DNA of 64,000 nt from Leptasterias polaris (Eukaryota; Echinodermata; Asteroidea; Forcipulatida; Asteriidae). The DNA lies in contig JAZGTN010000017.1 in NCBI GenBank assembly GCA_037783415.1, forward strand, positions 2,610,501 to 2,674,500, in the 5' to 3' direction. The translations under genes and the position numbers were made by a program. Below the pieces are notes generated by a model. It ran no database searches. It had not been told where the DNA came from and was given only the letters and a program-made list of their open reading frames with translations. Below, in pieces: positions 1-12,221 of this stretch; within the stretch, counting starts at the first letter, position 1; the number at the start of each line of letters is the position of its first letter.

Positions 1-50
1 GGACATGCCATCATTTCAACACGTCTCCTAAACCTTTGACTCTAGATGCA

Positions 51-200
51 GGGCCCAATTTCAACTTCAAGCGAAAAAAAAGGGTGCTAATTAGCTACTC
101 TTCTGCCAAGAAAAATTTATTAGGGAACCAGTCTCAAACAATATTTAGTACAATGTTACTGCTAATCAATATCGTCAGTGCTGAGCATGTGCAAGCTTTA
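51..200. repeat. Diverged GGGCCCAATTT-type MITE fragment
   Basis: The stretch starts with GGGCCCAATTTCA and contains AACCAGTCTCAAAC and a CTGAGCATG tail. These resemble the ends and body of the MITE pair at 28118-28487. No clean terminal inverted repeat is visible on the right, so this is at best a diverged or truncated copy. Confidence 0.3.
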
Positions 201-1230
201 AATATAAAAAGGCCATGATCGTTATGTCTTCAAATGGTCACGTTACCTCAGATTGGGCGATTAGGGCTATCAGCGTTTGAAACCGTTTGTTATTGTCGAG
301 ACACGGGAAGGCGGCCGGTCCTCTATTGAAAAAGGACGAGGATTCACCAGAATACAATAAAAACAAACAAATTCCATAAGATGACGTGTAAAATATAAAA
401 TGATCTCCTGTACTGATTTAATACTTCAATGCAAAACAGCACATTGAATACAAAATAGCATTAACACAATATCACAGTCACTTATGTAAAGACTAAAGTG
501 CAAAAGGTCAAAAGGTCAGCACAACACGAGGCTGGCCACACACACACACACGCAAGTTTACAATATACCGATTCAAATAGCCCTATAAATGACAGTATTT
601 CTTTAATCAAAATATAATTCAAGACAAAATGATACTCACAGAGAGTTCCAAAAACCTTATCCCTCCCAGATAATGGTATTTGGAGCATGGCCAGAGCCAT
701 GCTCCCCACAAAATGGAGAGAAATACAGACCGAAAGTATATGTGCTTTCTCTTACTAAAAAGCTAAATTGGAAAAGAGAGTAGGTCTACAGGGCGCGACT
801 CCAAAGTTAACTTGGGCGCACTTGGGTTCCCTACATTATGAAATGCATATGGTTAAAAAGATGTTTTTAAAGTAGAATATTATGACCCACACAAATATGG
901 CTCGAAATTATGTGGTTTTCCTGCACTTCGTGACCTAACACGGCCTGCCATTTTGTAGAACCAAATTTGTTTGACTCCACAAAATGGCTGACCGTGTTAG
1001 TTCACGGAGTAAAAGACAAACCACGCAATTTGGAGGAATGTTTGTGGGGATCCTTGTATTCTACTTCCAAAACATCTTTCCAGCGAGGGCCTATATTCAT
1101 TTCATAACAATGGCTTTCAAGTGCTTTTTGTAGCCCAAAGCGCCCAATCCAAGGCAACGTGTCCCTTTAACTCTCACCTCATTAAAACAAAGGGAAACTG
1201 TCTGACATTTTCTTCCGTTAATCATTGCAG

Positions 1231-1878
1231 GGGGTGTTCATCTTCAACTTAATTGAGTTTGAGCCATTGAAACTTGGCGACTACGAGTACCCAGACTGGG
1301 CCATAGCTTGTGGGATCCTACTGGCCATGAGCTCCATGATGTGTATACCGGGATACATGGTATATATCATTGCCGTCACGCCAGGCTCAATCAAAGAGGT
1401 AGGCCTATACAGGTGTTTTTCCTACCACCAATTTCCGCAGATTTTTCTTCAAGCTGATAAATCTGCTTATTATTTAATGAAATTTTTTGTCCAGGGCTCC
1501 ATTTTATAGAGCTGCGAAAGTGATGCTTGAAAATATCGCATGGCCTGATTTTATACATACAAAGATTTTAATTTCAGGGGGAGCTATACAGTGCGTATTA
1601 ATAATAATCATTTCATTGAATTTGTATTGCGCTCTCTCCATGACCATGAACAATAAAAATACTAAAATCTCTGTTCTGTACGACAACTATTTTTGTTTTT
1701 CCCAAATACTCTGCAGCGTTTCCAGACGTGTATTACACCGCAGTGGACCGAGGAAGACATCCGAAAGGGTCTGGCCCTACCTCGAGACGGCAGATATAAA
1801 GCCCAAGGACCCTACACGGATTATCTGCCACCGTCCTATGCCACAGCGGTGGCTGATGGAGGCCCCACCCCCGTCTAG
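1231..1878 (+). CDS. SLC6-family Na+/Cl- dependent neurotransmitter transporter, last two coding exons (partial)
   Basis: Two phase-0 exons, 1231-1398 and 1717-1878 (stop TAG at 1876-1878), are bounded by consensus sites: TTGCAG before 1231, GAG|GTAGGC after 1398 and CTGCAG before 1717. The first encodes GVFIFNLIEFEPLKLG and then PDWAIACGILLAMSSMMCIP, which matches the TM11-loop-TM12 end of SLC6 carriers (GABA, glycine, taurine type). It runs into the cytoplasmic tail (TPGSIKE + RFQTCITPQW). Family proteins couple uptake of neurotransmitter or amino acid to Na+ and Cl- at the plasma membrane. The tail ends in TPV, a possible class I PDZ ligand. The substrate-binding part (TM1-TM10) lies upstream of the window, so the subtype cannot be named. 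The SLC6 call is strong; the substrate is unknown. Confidence 0.85.
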
Positions 1879-3590
1879 ATAACCGTGTGGACGGCCGGTA
1901 GGCCTAATCATTTTATCTCCTTTAGAGCCGAATTCCACTCTTGGGGAAAAGTCATATCTGACATCAATGTACATAGACATGCTTCACGACATGCTTTATG
2001 ATGAATAATCCCCATAGTGGTAAAATGGAGAACCAAACAATTTTTTTTTGTTTTGCATGCGCAAGGTCTACACGCGTTTACATGGGCGCGGCCATTTTGT
2101 TTTGGCTGAGACACAAAGTGTGACGTACCTAACACGAGATTCGTTGTTGACCAAAATTTCCAGGAAGACAATCATCTGTGACATTCAAATAATAGTTAAC
2201 TGTCAGGTTGTTGAAAACTATTTGGTACACGTTTATAACATTATTCATTATGCGGTGAAGCCGCAATCCTACTTCCCGTCGTTTTCAGATTTATGTTTGT
2301 TACAAAACACGGCTAATCGTGTTTATATCGCACGTTTAAACATGGCCATCAGGTGATCTCCTCTCGAACAATCAGAATGGATATTAAACTGTCCCAGGTA
2401 TTTATAACTTTGTATCCATGTATGTGGAACTCAAGTTGTAACAGTCATGATTGATGGTTTTGATAACAAATAATTGTTGACAATTTTCACGCCGTGTTTT
2501 TTTACCTGGTTTTACAGTCAGATGTGGGGTGGGGTTTTTTAATTAATAAAAAGAATAGAGATACTTCCTACCTGATAAGTAGTTGTTTACACGTATATTA
2601 TACTCACCCTGTGATCTATAGTGTTGATTATAGACAGGTTGTAGGTTGAGCTATCGTTGCCCCCCTTGTACGAAATTCTACCATGTAGAATTAAAGTAAT
2701 TTTGTGAGTTGTAAGTTGTACCTTCTGAATACATATTTGACACTGAGTGAGTTCACAGGCAACTTGGAGGCAACCAACTGTATTGCAAACTTCGGTAACA
2801 CCACATAATTTATTTTCTCGTAAAGTGAGCTTACTATCACGCAAAACAACGTGAAAATTGAAAATGTGAAGATTTCATTGGTTGCCAGTAAATGTCGTGT
2901 GTAATAACTCCGATGGGATAAACGCATGAAGACCGTGACGTCTGCTGTTATGGCTGAAACGTCGACTTTGGCAGTTCCTTGTTCCTTATTCACCTTTTTT
3001 TATATTATTTTGCTCGTGAACAATTTAAGGACCATTTTTGAGTTCCGGGCTCTTACTACTATAGCCATGCCTAGAATTCTCACAAAGTTGTCAAATCAAA
3101 ACAAATACTGCTCAGCAAATTTCTTTTCTGAGCAAAAAATAAAAATAAATAATAAATAAATGCATGGCACCAGTTGCAACAATCCAAACATCATGGCCGG
3201 TGACTCGTTCCTGCCATTTACATTTTTCATGTGTTTGGCAATTTTTTGTTTTTACCAGCTTCATGAAATTGGACCCAGTCCTGGACCAAGAAAAAGGTAT
3301 AGAAAAAGATGTCGCGCTGGTGATTTTGTTTTCACAAAACATACGAAATAATATCATCCAAGAACTGTTTAGGCGGATGATGATAAGCAAAATGGATAAA
3401 GAAGGGATGTCAAAAGGGCCCAAAACACGGCCATACAACAAAGAGTACGACCGGACAGAATGGTGGGGTGGGAGTGTGTTGGCGAAGTTGTGTCGTGTAA
3501 ATATGTTGATATTTCTAAAGTTAAACCAAAGATTGAAACGCGAAGATGACAAAATGCTCACAAATCTAGTTGGCACGGAGGAAGGGTAAT
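1879..3590 (+). other. 3' UTR and downstream flank of the SLC6 gene
   Basis: There is no further coding sequence here. A possible poly(A) signal AATAAA lies at 2545-2550. The stretch 3160-3290 carries weak similarity to the GGGCCCAATTTCAT MITE body (CAGCTTCATGAAATTGGACCC near 3258). The short ORFs have no recognisable product. Confidence 0.45.
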
Positions 3591-3599
3591 GGGCCTATA

Positions 3600-3860
3600 G
3601 CATCAGGTTGGTTTATGGTTTCTTTCCCTTGCTTTTCACCTTAGTCTGTGGACCTCGGTTCGAACTCCATCTTGGACCGGAGCCTTGCACAAACGTGGAT
3701 TGGGTTTTCAGTCCCTACCTGATTGCGTGGGTTTTCCCCATTTTGGGTTTTTCCTCCCACATATAAAATTGAACATTTCTTCTCGTTTCCTATTAATCAT
3801 CATCTTGTTGGCGCTTGTACTGTTGGATGTATTATTAAACACATACAAATGCACACTCAT
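3600..3860 (+). repeat. tRNA-derived SINE, family C, copy 1
   Basis: A degenerate tRNA-like head with a B-box-like GGTTCGAACTCC near 3657 is followed by a body containing GATTGGGTTTTCAGTCCC, CTGATTGCGTGGG and a CCTCCCACAT segment. The same order recurs at 60350-60560, so this is a dispersed family rather than a tRNA gene. Confidence 0.7.
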
Positions 3861-3879
3861 GGATAAGGCCTTCACAAAC

Positions 3880-4115
3880 ACAGTTGATAAGTACTGCTTC
3901 GGGACGGAGGGGTCTTTTAACCAGCATAACTCTCTGTACGACTTTTACAAATTTGATGTGGGGTTGAACAAAGAAAAAGTGACTAGAGCGGGATTTGAAC
4001 CAATGACCTCCAGATTAACATACTCTACCAACTGAGCTACCTAGCCCTATGTTGGCAGTCCCCTTATTTTGTTCGAAGTGCCAGTCAGAAGCAATACAAC
4101 CGTTGATAAGAACCG
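3880..4115 (-). repeat. tRNA-derived SINE, family A, copy 1
   Basis: On the minus strand this reads CTTCTGACTGGCAC, then GGACTGCCAAC, then a tRNA-like module (GGGCTAGGTAGCTCAGTTGG ... GGTTCAAATCCCGCTCTAGT), then TTGTTCAACCCCA. The same order of modules occurs at 37225-37400, and the tRNA part and tail also at 15348-15440. An acceptor stem does not close, so it is a SINE rather than a functional tRNA. Confidence 0.75.
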
Positions 4116-4119
4116 TTAA

Positions 4120-5180
4120 GAACACATGTGGATGATCCCTAACGTAACAAGAAAAACAAACTTGTGCATGGGTGAAACTAAACGACTATTTATAACACAA
4201 ACCTTCTTTCATAATTATCCGAAACAATGTGCATTCATATAACATCATAGAGTTCTATTTACCTATGTTTATACGTGGTTACAAGTGTACATTGTAAATA
4301 TTTTTCCTTTTTAAAATTTCTATGAGAAAAAAAGTTAGTTATACAGTTTACAGTTATTCGATGATTCAACGTAAAAGCAGAGTGTTTTTAATATTGATGT
4401 ATTTTGGGGTTTCTTTGGTTGCCCAAACAAATTAATTGGAGGTAAATACTAATGAAGAGTCATTACCGAACGTTTAACTTCAAGGAGAGGGTGAATCTTA
4501 ACATGGAGGGAATGCCTCGTGTGGTACCACTAAGAAGTCTCTCCATGGGCCTTGTCGAAATCACGACTTCTGGTTATAACCTCCGGCTCGGGGTCCATCA
4601 GTAGTTTTGAAAAACCTGCACTTTCGGTACGGGACTTCGAACGGTCCTAAAGCAAGAGTTGACGCGTGAAGCCGACGCTTCCAAAACGACCACTGAAATT
4701 ATTCAATGATGCAGTTAATAAATATTCTGTTAAAAGTATGGTACATGCTTGGTAATGATAACAACAATATTTACGATTAGTTGTCCATCAAACGCTAACT
4801 ATTACCAATGTGAGACGTGTGTGGACGCTAGGTGGCAGCAGACTAACCAGGTCAATGCAATTTTTCAGAAACGTGCGCATGCTCAGAAAACTACGTAAAC
4901 TTAAATTTCCCTGGTGTTTCTGCGGGCTACCTTAAGTTACAAAATCTCCCTTTCACTGAAGACTTGTTACAATGTCATCATCATTTAGCGGTTACAATGT
5001 AAAATACTGCCAAGTGTGAGAAAACTCAAAATTGTTAGTGTATTTTGCTAAATCAAATATTTTTAAGCACATTGACAAGAGAAAAAATAGACAAACAAAA
5101 AACTATTCATCAAACATTTACTGATATTCGATGTGTGGTTTTGGGGTTTTGGGGGTCTTTATTCTTTCAAAGGGTGTTTC
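4120..5180. other. Intergenic, nothing recognised
   Basis: The stretch is AT-rich single-copy-looking DNA with stops in all frames. I saw no gene, RNA or clear repeat in it. Confidence 0.4.
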
Positions 5181-5183
5181 GTA

Positions 5184-5520
5184 TAGACCATGTAACCTCG
5201 GTTTACAGAAAGACTGATCTTGTATATTCCAGTGCCTTTCTGGCAGGCAAGATACTGCACTGTTCATCTAGAAAATTTAACATTTTGTGTCGTAACTTCC
5301 ACATCAATTCAAGAGTTATAAGGTAACAGTTGAACAAGTTTTGAAATGGGCCCCCTTTATTCATATCGAAAGTTGATAAGAAATCAGAGGATGCAATCGC
5401 AATAAAATATATCAGATTTTATGTGATGGTTCATTTTGGCTGTGTACAAATCATACTTGCAGGAAGTCCAGGCTCTGTGGCTCGTTTGTAGACATGTAAC
5501 GTCACAGGTCACATGGTCTA
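5184..5520 (+). mobile_element. TIR element, TAGACCATG family, copy 1 (337 bp)
   Basis: It begins TAGACCATGTAACCT and ends AGGTCACATGGTCTA, an inverted repeat with one mismatch. Internal landmarks are GGCAGGCAAGATACT, GAACAAGTTTTGAAATG, AAAGTTGATAA and GCAGGAAGTCCAGGCTCTG. They recur in order at 31259-31593 and, decayed, at 40640-41040 and 51515-51720. No coding capacity is seen. Confidence 0.75.
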
Positions 5521-5524
5521 TTAG

Positions 5525-6880
5525 GGTAAAGGAGGGAAGGTACGTGTACTTCCCCTAAAACCAATTTATCCTATCTGGAGAGATGAGTTTTTAAATATTC
5601 TAAAAACAAGGATGGTTTGAAATACAACTTGATTATACAGTATTTTGTACTCGCCACTGTGATTGAATGTTATGACCATGAACAGATATCGTGCAGTATG
5701 TATTAACATTATATCTGTAGGAATAGAGATGTAAAATGACATATTTATAACCGTTATTTATAACCTATTTAACCGTTGTAAACAAAAAACTACATACAAA
5801 AAGAAGAAGAATATGTTTCAGTAACTATTTAATAGAAAGTGAATGATAGATTACCGAGTAGAATATATACAAAGCAGTATTTTGTCACGGTAGAATAATG
5901 TGGAAACTATATTTTATACCACCACTAAAGGACTCTTTCAAGTCTAGTAATGATGTTACCGTAATGATGTGTGTATCATGCACGTTCGATATCTCTTTCA
6001 ACAGCAATAATGTGGTTTTAATACAAGAGACCTGTAGCGCCCTCATCGTTCAATGAGAGCAGTGTGAGCGTTTAGGCGTCTGTTTTTAGAAGTTCTTTTA
6101 CTTTCAAATGAAGGGCATTTTGACCTCCGAATGGTGTTCTGTCGCGATGCTTTGAAACTGCATTATCTGAGAAGGGGTGTAAGTGTGAATGAAAGATATT
6201 TAATAATTGTGTCATATTTTGTATTGATTCCTTTTTCGAGATTAGCATCCCTCTATTGGTGAGAATATGTCCAATCCTGATAAGGGCTACTGGTGGCGCC
6301 ATTTAAAACATCTGACAGGCGATGTGGCGACGTGAACTCCACACGTGTCTTAAGTATCAATTTCCAATAAAAATAGAGTTATAAATAAAATCAGTCAATG
6401 AGTACGGCTGGGAGCTCTGGACAAACTTTTCCAGCTTGTCGGACGCAACTGTTTGCATAAAATGAAGCCCTCACTCGGATATTTTCAAACCAAGATTGCG
6501 CTACCAACAATGTAAATGGGTGAGTTTTAGATACTTTGTGTACTGATCAAAATGTTAGTAATAACTTAGTAAAGAACATCAGACATTTTTACAATTTGTA
6601 CTATACTAAATATGTATCATTCTAAGTGTATAGATAATGTTGAGTGACATTATACCTTTGTGATTACTGTATTATTCCAATAGATGTAAATTACTATGCA
6701 TCCACCAATAAATGAAACTGTAACCATCATGTTATTGTTATAACCCCATACATAAATGCATCAAAAAGCCAGTGTAAGTTATTTTGAGGTGTTGTAGTCT
6801 GTGAATGGAGAGTGAGATCAAGTGTACACTTGGCAAACCGCATGCAATTGTAATGAAAACCTGTAGGTTATAGAGGAAAT
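5525..6880. other. Intergenic, nothing recognised
   Basis: AT-rich DNA with no supportable gene. A short phrase TAGCGCCCTCAT near 6036 recurs near 9188, which may mark small repeat debris. Confidence 0.35.
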
Positions 6881-6884
6881 TCTG

Positions 6885-7060
6885 GACCTGTTGTGCACAT
6901 GGTTCGAATCCAGGTGTTGCAGGAGATTCTGTGCCCCTGGAGATTATGTCCGTCCCACATACGGCGAGTTGTGTCAACTTCCTTCAGCCAATATTAATAT
7001 ACCGTAGGGGGGGGGGGGGGGGGACACACACACCGGGGGACAAAAATCCCCATGTCATCG
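6885..7060. repeat. Repeat related to the 61.7-kb GATTCTGTCCCCC element
   Basis: It carries GGTTCGAATCCAGGTGTTGC, GGAGATTCTGTGCCCCTGG and a terminal GGGGGACAAAAATCCCC. The same phrase order is seen at 61740-61931. A 17-base G run (7007-7023) sits inside it. Confidence 0.5.
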
Positions 7061-7989
7061 GCCTGGTTTGTCTGTTTCTTGTGTCCTTGTCCTTGAGCAA
7101 GATACTTTACCATAATTACTTTGTCCTTAAGATAGGACGTAAATACACAGGGCCCCGCCAGCGAAGTTTATAGTGCACATTTAATTTAAACACTAAATTA
7201 TCGTGGAAGAGTATAATGTAGGGGTTTCACCTCGGTGTTTTGGGGTTCCTTGCAAGCACCCTTTCTACAGGTTTCCTCTGACTTGACGTCTCGTGTCGTG
7301 TGTCATAAACGCCCGTACATGTCACCATTGAGGTGTGCACGTGGTCATTTATTATTCCCATTACTTCTGACGGTTTAACAGCGCGCACAATGTATTGACG
7401 TTTTCCCGCCACCATGTTGGAGGTAAAACGATGAAGAAGCACACATTTAAAAACGCACAGCTGACGCGCAGCAAACAGGATGGGCCAATGAGCAATCTCC
7501 ATTATCTCTACGTGTGAGGGCACCCCCCCCCCCCCCACATGGTGTCATAATTATGATCATACGATTCACCAAAAACTGTACCGCGGTAAAAGTATAAAGT
7601 AACTAGTTTATAGCACGATGGATTTTGTTTTCTCGCACATTGGTACTGATCATCATACATTTTGTCAAGATCAAGGTGTTGACTTTAATCTTTGTTTGTT
7701 TGTTTATTAATTTCCACTCAAGTAAACAACAAGTCATAAATCAACGGTTTTGAAGAAAATAATACATATTGAGCGGAGGGCCATCTAGAAACCCATAGGG
7801 CTTGTATCGATGACCCTATGTAAGTGCCAATGGGAAAGTGGGTGTAAAACAGAAAACACAGAAAGGACTTACAACAAGGACGAATTCCACAGAAAAATAC
7901 AATGTAGCTTTGTCTGGGCTGGAATGGGGAGAGAGCGATACGAATTAACCTTCATTTAATAATTGGGATCGAGGTTGTCTGGAGACATA

Positions 7990-8425
7990 CTAAAGGCGGG
8001 TTCCATTCTTAAAGATTACTGGTATTAAACACCTAGAGACACGACAATCATTTATATTTGCCAATGAGGAATTTTTTGACAGAATGCTTAAAGATATGAA
8101 GAGAGGCAATGCTAGTGATGTTTGGGGAAGGTTATTCCAAATTTGTGAACCCATGAACAAAACAGTACGTTGAGCAAAGGAAGTGCGGAGCCTGGGAATG
8201 TGAATCTTATTGGCTGAACGAGTATTATAAGAATGGATTTGACTACGGTATTTAAAGTTCTCCGAAATGGACGGAGGGAGGGAGTTTTTGGTATGTTTGA
8301 ACATGAAAAGAGAAACGTGGTATGTATAGATGTCATTCAACTTAAGTGGCTGTATTCCACGGGGGTAAGAGATGCAGTGTGAAAAGGACTTTAAACTCTT
8401 GTCAAAACCGCGGCTTGAGCTTGGG
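7990..8425 (-). pseudogene. LINE reverse transcriptase, C-terminal remnant
   Basis: The minus strand encodes, without a stop, YPRGIQPLKLNDIYTY, FMFKHT, SYNTRSANKIHIPR and MGSQIWNNLP. That is the typical end of a non-LTR retrotransposon reverse transcriptase: a thumb-type segment, then YNTR, then a G(P/S)xxWNxLP motif. The frame stays open into 8400-8420 if read through TTG at 8340. No catalytic FxDD core or endonuclease domain is present, so this is a 5'-truncated dead copy. LINE origin is firm; the clade (CR1/L2-like) is a guess. Confidence 0.75.
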
Positions 8426-8429
8426 CTCC

Positions 8430-10790
8430 GTCTTTAGACTTGGTTCAAGTCGGGTTTCGTGCTAACCGAGTCAACGGTACATGCTAGCTATGTGATGAGC
8501 TTTTTTAATGTGCGCCCTCTAGTGCCAATTAGTTGCCAATCTAGACAGTTGGATCGCGAAACTTTCGAATGTTTTTATCTAAGTGTGTTGTATACAAGTC
8601 CAGGTATTGCCTGGATTAATTAAAGCTTATATGTTAATGAAGTGTAGTTTTTTATTAGTTTCATCTACCATTGACAATATTGACGTACCGATTTCGTACA
8701 CAATGGATGCTGGTAGAGTGACCTTCTGTTGATTGATAACCCCTCTGGGACGAGTGGCATAGTCTAGCATGGGGTATCATGGCATATGAGCTGACCAGTG
8801 TGTATGATGTGGTTAAGACAATGGACATGTTAAAACTATGTCAGCATGTCCTGACAGCTCCCCCTAAATTCAGGAGATTTTAATTGATTTCGTCAAGGAA
8901 ATCACCGTGAGAGATAGCGCCCTCAAAGTCACCCTGAACAGTAGTGTCAGTGGTGATGTTATTTTATTTCGGGGGAAAAAATAGGATAGAATGATCGACA
9001 AAATGTCAATAGTAAAGTCTGTAAGCAAATTTCATCACTTGTCGACCTGTTAAAATCAAACAATAAGCCTTGATCGTTTTCGCAAAACAGAAGGCTGTTT
9101 AGTGTTGTATCATTCAAGTTTTAAAAAACAATATTTGAGCCAAAACAATATATAATTTTCTTAATTTAGGACTACGTTGTTAAAGTCTAGCGCCCTCATC
9201 TGTTTCGTACTCCCAATAATTATACACACATAATTATCTGATCCTACCAAAATATTGCTCACTACGGGGTTATGATTGGACCCTTATCGTTGCTTTATTT
9301 GAATATTCACGCACACTCGAGGAAGATAAAGTACAACGCCACAATTATTTCTCTTCAACAATTTTTTTTCTTCAGATTTTCTAAAATTTGCAATCTCTAT
9401 CAAATTGACGAACGAATTCCTACACGACTAAAAATGTGAGCTAACTATTGTTATTTAAGCAATCGGTACTGCAATTTTCGGCATTTGAATATTATCGCAA
9501 ACAAATAATAACAAGTCGGATAATGAAATTGTGAAAAAAATCTTCATGGCTGAAAAAGTGTGACAAAATTATTAGCATTACAATGCAGCCTTGATTTTTT
9601 TATTTTGTTTTTGCTTTGTTTTCAGTGTGGTTTTTTGGTTTTTTTTTTTTATGAAACTCAAACGAACAAAATCAAAATCTGATGTCAATAAACATAATTA
9701 TTACCCAAAATCAAGCTTTCCACCCCTCAGCCGGAATCTTTCCTTCTTTAATTATTTTGTCTTTCCTTCTTATTGTTGAAAATAAATATTCAACAAATCC
9801 AACTGACGGAAAGAGGTGTGACTAAAAATAACTGTACTAATTATCAGCATTGGCAATGCATTGCTTTTGATACTTGAATAAATCGCAAATAGACAATTTG
9901 AAAAAAACTGATCGACGATCATTTCTCTGCTGACATTTATTGTATTTCACTGCCGATATCCCTTTTTCCTTTACGCCGTAATGCATCTTTTCCCGCTGAC
10001 GCCTGTGACAAAGTACATGCCATTCAGACTGTAATTGCATTATTAACTATCGGGATAAGATCAGCCTCCCATTGACTTTGTGTACATAGGATGTAGTCTA
10101 AGTTATTTGGAAGGATCGTTAAAGGACTCAGCGTGGGAGGGCAGAAGAGTCTACGGGCGAGGGCATAATTTTCAATTTCAGGTCAGTGCGTGCTGCGTGG
10201 TTATAATGAAAAGAGAAAAAAGGAGCTCTCATGGAGAACAAAAGTGTATGGAATACTGAATGTGGAGAGAGAGTGGGGAGAGACGGTGACCATAGAAGAT
10301 TGATTGCACGGTGGTTTAATAACAACCAGCTTCAAGTTAGTCTTTCTGCGTATGTGATGGAAATGAGGTGAGCTTCGATCCTCAGCTTGTACAGGTGACT
10401 CCGGCGTGCTTGTATGTTGAACGCATGTCTGTGCTTTAAACTTGCCTGGGAGATGCTGTGCAGCGTTTATGGTAATCATCTTTCATCATTATCATGCCCG
10501 GTGCGTATAGACGTGGCTTGATTTTCCTCCCTTTAAGTCACCCCCTCGGTGTGGACATGAATGATCAATTCAACGCTACATCACCGACATGCTCGTCACA
10601 ACCTTGGTGGGCTGTGTAGGTTGCAGCAGCAGAGGGATACAAACCTTGAGTGATCATCAGCGAGCCCCCGACCACAGCTGTAGTCTCTACCGCAGTGCCC
10701 GCGCGCTGTGAAGTTATCTCCTCCACACACATGCTACCTTGTGTGGGTTTTTTTTAAACAAATTGGTAGCTATCGACAGCTCGACATTCT
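8430..10790. other. Intergenic region upstream of the GPR61/62-like gene
   Basis: No coding exon is recognised. The last 300 bases (10480-10790) are less AT-rich than the rest and may include the 5' UTR or promoter of the receptor, but I see no TATA box or clear initiator. An upstream ATG at 10810 is followed at once by a stop (ATG TGG AAT TAA), which makes a minimal upstream ORF if transcribed. Confidence 0.35.
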
Positions 10791-10856
10791 CAACGATCCA
10801 CGCATAGTGATGTGGAATTAAACAGCACCAGACCAGGGGAAGAACACACCACCGCT

Positions 10857-12221
10857 ATGGCAAACGATACCAACGGTACGGGATCTATTGACAATTTGTC
10901 GGCCGGGGAAATCGTCTCGGTGGTCCTGATGATTCTGGTGGACATCGGTGCCATCGTGGGTAACCTCCTGGTCATCACCATCATCGTGAGGACGCCTCAG
11001 CTCCGCAATCTCACCCACCTGTTCGTCTTCAACCTGTGCATTTTGGATTTGCTCTGCGCGTTTACCGTCATGCCAGTGTCCATCGTATCGTCCATCACCG
11101 TGGAATGGCGACTTGGGGACGCGTACTGCAAAGCCAATGGATTCCTCAATGCATTTTTTGCTTTCTCCTCGATACTAACTCTATGTTTGATCAGTGTGGA
11201 GAGGTACTACTCTATAGCCCGCCCCATGGACCACGCAGCTAACCTGACCCCAACAAAGACCATAGTTATTATAACTTACATTTGGCTACAGAGCGGTCTG
11301 TTTGCAATGCCACCTCTACTCGGCCTCAACCGCTACGCATACAGCCAACATCGCGGACACTGCACTTTCGTCTGGGAGCATTCGCCGACTCACATCGCGT
11401 ACGTGGTGCTAGTAGGCTGCGTGTGCTTCCTACTACCAGCAATAGTCCTAGTGGTAACCTACTGTAGGGTCTTCAGAGTTGCCCGCCAGGCGGCCCGTCA
11501 AATAACACCCAGCTACACCTTCGGGAGCTACGGTGCCACGGCGTCACGAAACAACGCCGGGACGTCCGGGGGCAACACCACCGTATCCAAAATGGTTGGA
11601 GGTGGAACCCCCAACGGTAGAGTTGGAGGATCGCAGACCAATAATCAAACACAGAAACCCTCTGAGTCCGACAGCTACCAGAGAAATGTGCCCCAGACTC
11701 AGAAAGACGTCGCCAAGAAAAGGCGCTTCTCGCCCAAGTCCTTCTTCAATATCACGAGCAGCGACCTGAAAGCCGCCAAGACAATACTTTTCATCGTATC
11801 GATGTTTTTAATCTTGTGGACGCCTTACTTCGTCTTACACGTCTATGGGGTGATCTCGGGCTCTCGCAACGGCAGCACAGCTTTCTGGGAGCGACTGACA
11901 ACGTGGATCGCCTACTCGTCATCGGCTGTCAACCCAATCCTCTACGGCGTCCTCAACAGGCAGATTAGAGAAGAAATGGCGGATTTGTTCCAGGGCCTGT
12001 GGGAGCGTTTCGTGTGTCACCGAGCCACCGTGTCCACCCTAGACGACGGGATGGATCCGGGCGGCGCCGAGGATTTCTTTCAGTTCTTGGAGAGGACGAG
12101 TATGTTCACCAAGTCGACCTCGGTTACTTCCGGCTTGAACGCCAAGACTGGAGACCTGGACACGGTCAGGATTCCTGGGCAAATCCCGGAGATATCAGAA
12201 GATGCACGCAGTACTAGTTAG
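10857..12221 (+). CDS. Orphan class A GPCR, GPR61/GPR62-like, complete, intronless
   Basis: This 454-residue seven-helix receptor starts at the first in-frame ATG. The frame is open for another 87 bases upstream (back to a TAG at 10767-10769) but has no earlier ATG. N-glycosylation sites NDT, NGT and NLS precede TM1 (about 20-44, GN at 35-36). Asp64 lies in TM2 (CILDLL). Cys91 and Cys169 can form the usual disulfide. ERY (115-117) replaces DRY after TM3, Trp143 is in TM4, Pro194 in TM5, WTP (321-323) in TM6, and NPILY (359-363) in TM7. The third cytoplasmic loop (about 208-304) is long and rich in Gly, Asn, Thr and Ser. The tail has AEDFFQFLERT (404-414) and VRIPGQIPE (437-445), close to the EENFLQFLQGT and FRIPGQIAE blocks of vertebrate GPR61. 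That tail match is what separates it from amine receptors. GPR61-type receptors are plasma-membrane orphans reported to couple constitutively to Gs; the ligand is unknown. Confidence 0.88.
   Translation: MANDTNGTGSIDNLSAGEIVSVVLMILVDIGAIVGNLLVITIIVRTPQLRNLTHLFVFNLCILDLLCAFTVMPVSIVSSITVEWRLGDAYCKANGFLNAFFAFSSILTLCLISVERYYSIARPMDHAANLTPTKTIVIITYIWLQSGLFAMPPLLGLNRYAYSQHRGHCTFVWEHSPTHIAYVVLVGCVCFLLPAIVLVVTYCRVFRVARQAARQITPSYTFGSYGATASRNNAGTSGGNTTVSKMVGGGTPNGRVGGSQTNNQTQKPSESDSYQRNVPQTQKDVAKKRRFSPKSFFNITSSDLKAAKTILFIVSMFLILWTPYFVLHVYGVISGSRNGSTAFWERLTTWIAYSSSAVNPILYGVLNRQIREEMADLFQGLWERFVCHRATVSTLDDGMDPGGAEDFFQFLERTSMFTKSTSVTSGLNAKTGDLDTVRIPGQIPEISEDARSTS

Noticed and set aside
3112..3589. Overlapping 154- and 141-codon ORFs on opposite strands
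   Set aside because: They share the same DNA, neither resembles a known protein, and part matches MITE body sequence.
3985..4050. Apparent tRNA gene on the minus strand
   Set aside because: The same tRNA-like sequence plus flanking modules recurs at 15.3 and 37.3 kb, and the acceptor stem does not close. It is a SINE.
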